From contig JAUQYW010000760.1 in the NCBI GenBank assembly GCA_030587525.1, positions 1 to 11,954 on the forward strand: a stretch of DNA of 11,954 bases, in the 5' to 3' direction. The notes beneath the pieces were generated by a model. It was not told where the DNA came from. It saw only the letters and a list, made by a program, of their open reading frames with translations, and did not search any database. Of the stretch, positions 7,491 to 11,954 are shown one piece after another; the stretch's first letter is position 1; every line of letters begins with the position of its first letter. The position numbers and the translations under genes were made by a program. Source of the stretch: Candidatus Sigynarchaeota archaeon (GTDB taxonomy: Archaea > Asgardarchaeota > Lokiarchaeia > Sigynarchaeales > Sigynarchaeaceae).

Positions 7491-8322
7491 GTTTTTTCAC
7501 CAAGATTTCTTGTCCTTGACCCGTATTCCCCAAATTACTCATAGCGCTCCCGCAATTGATCGCAATCTCGAATCGATTTTCGGAGTTCAACAAGCACAAG
7601 AATTCCCCCGCTTTGACCTCCGCATAAAATTTCTTGAACGGGGCAGAAATGGCCTTGAGCACCTTCTTGCCCGAAACGAGGGTTATGCCGAGCGTGTCGT
7701 TGAGCGTGATCCCGGCCTTGCTCAATTCTTCTTCAAGAACATTCGTTATCACGTTACCGAACTGATCGGCATACAAGATATACCCCGCGATCGTGCCATC
7801 ATCATGCACGTAACTCTCGCGTGGCAAGCTCAGTTTTATCATTTGACCCGGATCGATGGTGGGACCGATCTTCTCGATGGGAGTGCCGGCCGCAACGTGC
7901 GCAGCAACCGGGGCCATGATATCCCTGCCATGAAACGTCCAGGAGGTCGTTTCCCGCCAATACTTTTTGTTCTCCAGCGTAACCAGCTTTGCTACCCCTT
8001 GGGATTGGGCAACGAGGCTGAGCACGCCATTATCCGGCGCGATGAAGACTTGCCGTTTCTGCTTGGTCTCCATGCAGAGCATCTTCCGGCTCGTGCCAAC
8101 ACCTGGATCCACGACCGTCAAGAAAATAAAGCCTTCAGGGAAGTATAAGGTGCAATTATCGAGGAAGAGCGCCGCCTCAACGATATTTTGCGGTGAAATA
8201 TCATGGGATAGATCGACAATCGTGCAATCGCTGTGGATGGAGAGGATAACACCCTTCAAGCTCGCGACGTAGCCCGCACGCGTGCCAAAGTCCGTGATCA
8301 AGCCGATTTTTCCCATAACCAT
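7483..8322 (-). CDS. SAM hydroxide adenosyltransferase (SAM hydrolase, DUF62)
   Basis: A 279-residue protein, full length for the family. It cleaves S-adenosylmethionine with water-derived hydroxide to adenosine and methionine and is related to the fluorinase and chlorinase. Landmarks are LITDFGTRAGYVASLKG (8-24), DLSHDISPQNI (37-47), VVDPGVGT (70-77), APDNGVLS (95-102), FHGRDIMAPVAA (130-141) and DQFGNVITN (186-194). The family's Asp-Arg-His catalytic triad is present at Asp72, Arg79 and His131. The insertion typical of the fluorinase is not apparent, consistent with the hydrolase. Start may be ATG at 8322 or at 8316 (the latter gives MGKIGLITDFG, the more typical N-terminus). No clear ribosome site exists, but the gene begins 15 nt after the stop of the TPR-like gene and is probably translated through coupling. 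Confidence 0.93.
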   Translation of the reverse strand: MVMGKIGLITDFGTRAGYVASLKGVILSIHSDCTIVDLSHDISPQNIVEAALFLDNCTLYFPEGFIFLTVVDPGVGTSRKMLCMETKQKRQVFIAPDNGVLSLVAQSQGVAKLVTLENKKYWRETTSWTFHGRDIMAPVAAHVAAGTPIEKIGPTIDPGQMIKLSLPRESYVHDDGTIAGYILYADQFGNVITNVLEEELSKAGITLNDTLGITLVSGKKVLKAISAPFKKFYAEVKAGEFLCLLNSENRFEIAINCGSAMSNLGNTGQGQEILVKKRG

Positions 8323-8337
8323 CAGAAAAGGAAGAAC

Positions 8338-9219
8338 CTAGAAGGAGCGCTTTTTCTTCTGATCCGCGGTATAGAAATCGAATAGTGACTGCGACTTTTT
8401 CGTGAATTCATTCATGGCGTCGACATCATTCAACTTCACGGCTAGTTGAGCGGCATCCTTGTAGAGCTCGGCAGCACGCTTGACATTTTCATCGCGAAGC
8501 GCTTTTTTCGCCTTAGTTTCGATGTCGAGGATCTGCTCAATGACCCGCGGGCGCTCAGACGCGCGCGTGAGTTCGTCTTGTAATCTTCCCGCCAAGTCTC
8601 CTTCCTCGATGCTCACTGCCAATTCAATTGCTTCCGCATAGACTTTTTGTGCATCGTCAATCTTTTGCTGCTTGATGAGTTTCGTGCCTTTTTCGATCAA
8701 TTTCTGCAGCGATCCCGGGACCGTCTTTGCCCTTTCGAGCAGATCGGTCGCTTCATCGATTTTTCCATCGTTCATCAATACCTTCGCACGTTCCTTCAAG
8801 CGGGTATACAGGTCCTTGCCCATGTCTCCCGTTTGCTCGGTGACAATGCCTGTTTGCGATGCGAAGGTCGCAGTGAGGATCTGCTCGAGCTCTGCTTGGC
8901 TCTTGGTCAAGTTTTCTGGCATGCTCTTGCAAGCTTCTATCAAGAACTTTTTATAATCATCCTGGTTTTCGCCCTTTGCCAGCTCGACACCAACGATGAT
9001 TTTTTGCAAGGCCTTTTTCGCATCGCGGAATTCAAACAATCGGGAATAAATAAAAGTGTCTTTTTGCGTTGCAACCGTTGAAAACTCTTTTTTTGGCTCG
9101 TGAGACAGTGCGATTCGCATGAGGATGTTGTCGATGACCGAGGCTTCACCATCTTGCCAGAACTTCCCCTTGATCACGTAGCCGTCATCCGTCCATTGTA
9201 AAACGAAAATTCCGTTCAA
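8338..9219 (-). CDS. Unrecognised protein: small alpha/beta N-domain plus TPR-like helical repeats
   Basis: A 293-residue soluble protein. Residues about 1-105 (NGIFVLQWTDDGYVIKGKFW, then FSTVATQKDTFIYSRLFEF, then IIVGVEL) look like a compact beta-rich sensor module of the longin/roadblock kind, judged by pattern alone. Residues about 137-285 form helical hairpins resembling TPRs: AKVLMNDGKIDEATDLLERA, then GTKLIKQQKIDDAQKVYAEA, then a third unit ending AAELYKDAAQLAVKLND. No enzyme motif is visible, so a scaffold or adaptor role is likely. The start is TTG at 9219; upstream the frame has no other start before a stop codon. AGGTTGATG just ahead may act as a ribosome site. It is first in an operon with the SAM hydrolase and Nudix-NMNAT genes. 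The C-terminus is basic (KKKRSF). Confidence 0.8.
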   Translation of the reverse strand: MNGIFVLQWTDDGYVIKGKFWQDGEASVIDNILMRIALSHEPKKEFSTVATQKDTFIYSRLFEFRDAKKALQKIIVGVELAKGENQDDYKKFLIEACKSMPENLTKSQAELEQILTATFASQTGIVTEQTGDMGKDLYTRLKERAKVLMNDGKIDEATDLLERAKTVPGSLQKLIEKGTKLIKQQKIDDAQKVYAEAIELAVSIEEGDLAGRLQDELTRASERPRVIEQILDIETKAKKALRDENVKRAAELYKDAAQLAVKLNDVDAMNEFTKKSQSLFDFYTADQKKKRSF

Positions 9220-9234
9220 TTTCGCATCAACCTT

Positions 9235-9282
9235 ATTGAGATTTATGTTGTATAATTGTATTGAGATTTAAGTTGTATAATT
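9235..9282. repeat. Tandem 23-bp repeat, period 25, in divergent promoter region
   Basis: Copy 1 occupies 9235-9257 and copy 2 9260-9282. They differ at one position (ATTGAGATTTATG versus ATTGAGATTTAAG, both continuing TTGTATAATT) and are separated by GT. Each copy ends in TATAATT, so each could hold a TATA element for the minus-strand operon (start 9219), and the second also for the plus-strand zinc-ribbon gene (start 9373). The rest of the 9220-9372 gap is A+T-rich with no gene. Confidence 0.75.
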
Positions 9283-9372
9283 ATCATTGTTCAACTAAAA
9301 TTTTAAAGTCAAACCTCGATAAACTCCATAATAAGCGAAAGATGCTAAAACCACCATTGAGGTCCCCTTCCC

Positions 9373-10296
9373 GTGAGCGATTGTCCTTATTGCGGTAAAG
9401 CCGTGAAAGATACCGACCGGTTCTGCTTGTATTGTGGCGAGCCACTATTGAAAAAAGAAGAAGCAAAGGCTTCGGAAGAATCTAAATCGAGCTCCTCGGC
9501 GGCAAGCCTTGCCGACCGTACATCGAGCAAATCCTCTGGTAGCAGGAGGGTGCTTTTTTCCGAAACCGAAAACGTTCCTGGCGAGCTCGAAAACAAGCCT
9601 GCCGATGATAAGGTCGAGGTGACCGGCAAGGAAGCGGAAGCTGCGACGCCCTTCGTGCCCGAGGGGGCTCAACGGGATATGGATCCCGAGATCAAGCAGC
9701 AGATCGAAGCACGGATCGAGATCTATCATCTGGATAAAAAGATAAAGAAACTCAAGGATCGCATCGCCGAGTCCTTGAAACTCATGGACGACCCCGAGTT
9801 CAAGAAGAAGTATGACCTTGATGACGATTTTCGCAAGCAAAACGAGGTACGATTCGAGGCCTTGAAGCAATTGGGCGATGAATTGAAGAAGAAGAAGAAA
9901 GAAAGCGAATCAAAGGCGACCAAGGACTTCATCCTCGAGGTCAATAACCAAAAGATCAAGCGGTTGAAGAACCAGATCGAAGACCTCAATAACTCTTTCA
10001 AGATGCGGAAGGTGGACAGGAAAGCGTACGACTCGTTGCACGGGGAATACATGATTCAATTAACAGAGTCCATCAAGCAGCGTGATATCCACAACATCCA
10101 ACTCGGCATGTGGGCCAGTGCCATGCGCGGCGAGCTCCAGGATGCGAAACACGAGGCCAACGTGCTCAAGGCGCGGAAGAGCGCAAAGGAGATCTCAAAA
10201 GAGCAATTGAAGGAGAACCGGGAAGCAATTCAGAAGAAATTAGAAACGCTGGAAGCCAACATTAAGATAATCGAAAGTTTTATTTTTAAAGATTAA
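9373..10296 (+). CDS. Zinc-ribbon protein with long coiled coil, function unknown
   Basis: A 307-residue protein. The N-terminus is a zinc ribbon with four cysteines (Cys4, Cys7, Cys18, Cys21 in CPYCGKAV and FCLYCGEPL). Residues about 28-110 are a low-complexity Ser/Glu/Lys linker. Residues about 112-305 are highly charged heptad-like helix, with clusters such as LDKKIKKLKDRI and KIKRLKNQIEDLNN, predicted to form two or three coiled-coil hairpins. There is no signal peptide or membrane segment. It resembles cytoplasmic zinc-ribbon coiled-coil proteins common in Asgard archaea (inference from pattern). The start is GTG at 9373, with GAGGT nine bases upstream at 9359-9363. It is divergent from the TPR-like gene, and the two may share control through the 25-bp-period repeat. 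A small membrane peptide gene follows 29 nt downstream. Confidence 0.85.
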   Translation: MSDCPYCGKAVKDTDRFCLYCGEPLLKKEEAKASEESKSSSSAASLADRTSSKSSGSRRVLFSETENVPGELENKPADDKVEVTGKEAEAATPFVPEGAQRDMDPEIKQQIEARIEIYHLDKKIKKLKDRIAESLKLMDDPEFKKKYDLDDDFRKQNEVRFEALKQLGDELKKKKKESESKATKDFILEVNNQKIKRLKNQIEDLNNSFKMRKVDRKAYDSLHGEYMIQLTESIKQRDIHNIQLGMWASAMRGELQDAKHEANVLKARKSAKEISKEQLKENREAIQKKLETLEANIKIIESFIFKD

Positions 10297-10325
10297 TGAT
10301 ATATTTCATCGACGAGTGAACAGCC

Positions 10326-10451
10326 ATGGATGCTAAAATTAAAACTCTTGTCATCATTTTGATGGCGGTCACTTTCTTGAGCATCGGCATTTCATACTTG
10401 CAATATGCTGGCCTTGGCAACATACTCACGAATATGAGCCCTTCCCCATGA
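10326..10451 (+). CDS. Small single-pass membrane peptide (41 residues)
   Basis: ATG at 10326 opens a 41-codon frame ending in TGA at 10449. The peptide begins MDAKIKTLVIILMAVTFLS and continues IGISYLQYAGLGNILTNMSPSP: a short charged N-terminus, one hydrophobic helix of about 20 residues (7-27), and a polar tail. It lies 29 bases after the zinc-ribbon gene on the same strand and just before an oligo-T terminator, so it is plausibly the last gene of that unit. GAGTGA eight bases upstream may serve as the ribosome site. Its size and shape suggest a small membrane anchor or regulator of the preceding protein. I recognise no family. Confidence 0.55.
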   Translation: MDAKIKTLVIILMAVTFLSIGISYLQYAGLGNILTNMSPSP

Positions 10452-10461
10452 ACTTGTCTCG

Positions 10462-10475
10462 TTTTATTTTGTTTT
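10462..10475 (+). terminator. Oligo-T terminator of the zinc-ribbon/small-peptide unit
   Basis: TTTTATTTTGTTTT follows the small peptide stop by 10 bases on the plus strand. It matches archaeal T-tract termination and lies between two converging transcription units. Confidence 0.55.
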
Positions 10476-10510
10476 AGCAAAGGAAATTCGATCTATTAAG
10501 AAGGAAGGAT

Positions 10511-10630
10511 CGGCCTCGCAGGGGAATCGAACCCCTGGCCCTTATCGAGCCAACCGGATGTCTTCACTGCAATTCAAGTTGCATACAATTTGAAGTCCGG
10601 CCCCAGCGACCACGCCGGGCATGCAAGGCC
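10511..10630 (-). tRNA. selC: Selenocysteine tRNA (anticodon UCA) with a 30-nt intron
   Basis: Reading the minus strand, the RNA folds as tRNA-Sec. A nine-pair acceptor stem joins GGCCTTGCA (10630-10622) to TGCGAGGCC (10520-10512) with one G-U pair. The linker is TG. A seven-pair D stem, CCCGGCG with CGCTGGG, closes a four-base TGGT loop. The anticodon stem is GCCGGA with TCCGGT. A six-pair variable arm, TGGCTC with GGGCCA, closes a GATAA loop. A four-pair T stem, GGGG with CCCC, closes loop TTCGATT. The discriminator is G; CCA is not encoded. After removal of 10560-10589 the anticodon loop is CTTCAAA, giving UCA, which reads UGA. The 9+4 acceptor/T arrangement and long D stem exclude ordinary tRNA-Ser and tRNA-Leu. 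Mature length is 90 nt. The 5' end lies 9 nt after the stop of the carbonic anhydrase gene. Confidence 0.93.
10560..10589 (-). other. tRNA-Sec intron at position 37/38
   Basis: The intron begins ATTGTATGC and ends CAGTGAAGAC. A central helix pairs CTTC of the anticodon loop with GAAG of the intron. A three-base ACA bulge follows on the 3' side, cut AC^A. On the 5' side AAA is cut AA^A, restoring loop CTTCAAA. An inner helix ATTGTA/TGCAGT closes the intron. This is the bulge-helix-bulge type recognised by the archaeal splicing endonuclease, with a slightly irregular 5' bulge. Confidence 0.85.
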
Positions 10631-10639
10631 ATGGATAAT

Positions 10640-11176
10640 TTATTCCTTGATGTTGAGCAACATCTTTACCTTCGAGACGTACCATTCCGCCCAGAGCTTC
10701 ACTTGCCTGTACTCGTTATCCGTGATCAACCGGACAGGCCGCCCGGGATTGCCGTGGACGAGCGTCCGTGGTGGAATGCGGGTGCCCTCGGTGACGAATG
10801 CTTGCGAATCCACGATGGATCCTGTTCCGATCGATGCGCCGTCGAAAACCGTACCACCGATCGAGACGCAAGTAACGTTCTCGAGCTCGCAAGCGTGGAT
10901 GATACAACCATGCGCGATGGTAACTTCGTCGCCGATCAGCACCTTGAAATTGTACGGCGAGTGTATCACCGTGTTTTCTTGGATGTTCGTCCGACTGCCG
11001 ATCGTGATCTTGGTATCGTCGCCGCGGATGATTGCGCCGGCCCATATCGACGAGTAATCGCCGATCTCCACGTTCCCGATGATGGTTGCCCGTTTATCAA
11101 CATAGGCAAGTTTCGAGACCTTCGGCCTTCTGCCATTGTATTCGATGAGGTTCGGGGGCAAGCCTGGTTCTGCCAT
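10640..11176 (-). CDS. Gamma-class carbonic anhydrase family protein
   Basis: A 178-residue left-handed beta-helix protein with hexapeptide repeats (for example IIGNVEIGDYSSIWAGAII). Residues that bind zinc and form the active site in the archaeal gamma-carbonic anhydrase are present: Arg51 and Asp53 in IIRGDD, Gln66 in NIQEN, His72 in NTVIHS, and His89 and His94 in IAHGCIIHAC. It lacks the N-terminal signal and acidic loop of the Methanosarcina Cam enzyme, so it resembles the shorter CamH/YrdA type. Some of these are active anhydrases and others have unknown activity. The C-terminus is a helix, as usual. Start ATG at 11176 has a weak GTGA site upstream. The tRNA-Sec gene follows 9 nt after the stop, so both may be on one transcript. 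Confidence 0.92.
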   Translation of the reverse strand: MAEPGLPPNLIEYNGRRPKVSKLAYVDKRATIIGNVEIGDYSSIWAGAIIRGDDTKITIGSRTNIQENTVIHSPYNFKVLIGDEVTIAHGCIIHACELENVTCVSIGGTVFDGASIGTGSIVDSQAFVTEGTRIPPRTLVHGNPGRPVRLITDNEYRQVKLWAEWYVSKVKMLLNIKE

Positions 11177-11221
11177 TGGATATTCACGAGGTTCGATTTT
11201 CTTGACCTAAAATACAACGTG

Positions 11222-11236
11222 CGTTATTAAAAATTC
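11222..11236 (-). promoter_or_regulatory. Possible BRE/TATA element of the carbonic anhydrase gene
   Basis: The minus strand reads CGAATTTTTAATAACGC about 50 bases before the ATG at 11176. TTTTTAATA is a plausible TATA element, with a start site near 11200. It may also drive the downstream tRNA-Sec, for which I see no convincing separate promoter. Confidence 0.3.
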
Positions 11237-11619
11237 GATTTGGGTTGTCATGTGGTATGGAATCATATGCGAAGTCATGAAATTAATTCGCCGGAGGATT
11301 AAACCCACGATCAGCGAACGTAATTTTGTTTATCTTGATCCCTTTTAAACCAGGTCTTAATCGGGAGTAAAGAAATGTAGAGGATTGCCGTTTCTAGAAT
11401 AATTTATGCGCTTGATTTTATTGTAGCAATTTGCTAGATTAATTGAGTTAGTGATTCTTTGATGATCGACCAGGATTCAAGGAATTCGACGTTCTATATG
11501 TGTTCTAACAAATGGCTTGCGACCGATACTATGCACGGCAATTGAATTGCTTCGCTTTCGACACGAGCAAAGAAATGAAAGGAGCTCCCACGAATTATGA
11601 AAAAATGCTTGCGCGTGAT

Positions 11620-11632
11620 AAAACTTAAATAG
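11620..11632 (+). promoter_or_regulatory. Strong BRE/TATA-like promoter element pointing right
   Basis: AAAACTTAAATAG combines a purine-rich BRE-like stretch with a TTAAATA core. Transcription would begin near 11655. The next candidate coding start is about 100 bases further (11760) or later, so the transcript may have a long leader or encode an RNA I do not recognise. Confidence 0.4.
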
Positions 11633-11759
11633 AAACATTTTCTTAGTTATTATGGTTAATGCTGGAGTGAAAGGGTATAGAATAGCGCGTGGTTAGATGA
11701 CTCTCGCGATTTCTCTGCCCATAATTCATCCACGACCAATACAAGCGTGAAAAAACATT

Positions 11760-11954
11760 ATGACTGAATCAAGCACTGCCGATCCATCCCCGGGTAATAG
11801 ACAACATAGCCATTTCGTGGCTGGTGGCATCGTTATGCCGTGCCTGCCCACGGGTACCACGATGAGGGGTTGGACGATCAGAGATGTCGCGCATGGCCTT
11901 CATCACGAGAACCACGCGCGCGGTGCTGAACGAACAGCGCCGCGGAGGCGACCC
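11760..11954 (+). CDS. Low-confidence partial ORF in G+C-rich right end
   Basis: ATG at 11760 opens a frame of 65 codons to the window edge (MTESSTADPSPGNRQ...), with GTGA about nine bases upstream. The translation shows no motif I know. Two rivals overlap it. One is a second plus-strand frame from ATG 11884 or 11893 (MSRMAFITRTTRAVLNEQRR), nearly every codon of which ends in G or C. The other is a minus-strand frame running from the edge to a TGA near 11777. The region is visibly richer in G+C than the bases before it, which hints at coding sequence, but I cannot decide which frame is real. Confidence 0.2.
   Translation, partial: MTESSTADPSPGNRQHSHFVAGGIVMPCLPTGTTMRGWTIRDVAHGLHHENHARGAERTAPRRRP

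Larger units (their letters stand above)
11177..11759. other. Non-coding stretch with promoters and palindromes
   Basis: About 580 A+T-rich bases hold no frame that looks like a gene on either strand. Seen here are the carbonic anhydrase promoter region, two 13-base palindromes (TAGCAATTTGCTA at 11424-11436 and GCAATTGAATTGC at 11538-11550), an 8-base GGAGCTCC palindrome at 11581, and a strong TATA-like element near 11625. I find no tRNA or rRNA in it. Confidence 0.5.

Noticed and set aside
7462..8148. 228-codon plus-strand frame opposite the SAM hydrolase gene
   Set aside because: It is antisense to a complete family match and shows no domain of its own.
10511..10630. Reading the tRNA as tRNA-Ser or tRNA-Leu
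   Set aside because: The long variable arm would allow it, but the 9-pair acceptor with 4-pair T stem, the 7-pair D stem with 4-base loop and the UCA anticodon fit only tRNA-Sec.
10631..11230. 199-codon plus-strand frame opposite the carbonic anhydrase gene
   Set aside because: It is antisense to a gene with all zinc ligands conserved; the long opening reflects base composition of the hexapeptide repeats.
11652..11770. Possible C/D box guide RNA after the TATA-like element
   Set aside because: AGATGA and a later CTGA are present, but the internal D' and C' boxes are missing and the C box is imperfect.
1..11954. CRISPR array, insertion sequence or integrase/attachment site
   Set aside because: No regularly spaced repeat series, transposase or recombinase motif, or terminal inverted repeats with target duplications were seen.

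Overview
This window comes from an archaeal chromosome of middling G+C content. It carries the archaeal gamma-class carbonic anhydrase type, an archaeal-type NMN adenylyltransferase domain, RNA 3'-phosphate cyclase, SAM hydroxide adenosyltransferase (DUF62), TATA-like promoters, oligo-T terminators and a tRNA whose intron sits at the canonical 37/38 position. The tRNA has the 9+4, long-D-stem, long-variable-arm form of selenocysteine tRNA with a UCA anticodon. Among archaea, Sec decoding is known from Methanococcales, Methanopyrus and Asgard lineages. The zinc-ribbon/coiled-coil and sensor/TPR-like proteins here suggest an Asgard archaeon. That placement is inference, not proof.

Layout. (a) 1-382, minus: N-terminus of an acyl-CoA synthetase cut by the window edge. 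(b) 527-3221, minus: a two-gene unit of a large PIN-domain protein followed by a winged-helix PD-(D/E)XK nuclease-like protein. It is bounded upstream by an oligo-T terminator and has its own TATA-like element. (c) 3365-4816, minus: a HemL-like class III aminotransferase. (d) 4817-5238: a divergent intergenic region with helically phased GGTGGA repeats on one side and inverted copies near the next gene. (e) 5239-6306, plus: RtcA-type RNA cyclase, convergent with (f). (f) 9219-6318, minus: a tight three-gene operon of a TPR-like protein, SAM hydrolase and an unusual Nudix-NMNAT fusion; the last two genes overlap. (g) 9220-9372: a divergent promoter region holding a 23-bp repeat in two copies with 25-bp period. 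(h) 9373-10451, plus: a zinc-ribbon coiled-coil protein and a 41-residue single-pass membrane peptide, closed by an oligo-T terminator. (i) 11176-10511, minus: gamma-carbonic anhydrase followed 9 nt later by intron-containing tRNA-Sec. (j) 11177-11954: mostly non-coding, with a strong TATA-like element and an unresolved G+C-rich end.

The most notable item is the intron-containing selenocysteine tRNA, which implies that UGA is recoded in this genome. The domain-swapped Nudix-NMNAT fusion and the PIN plus PD-(D/E)XK gene pair come next. Operon (f) is linked by nucleotide-cofactor chemistry: SAM is hydrolysed to adenosine and methionine, and NMN is adenylylated to NAD.
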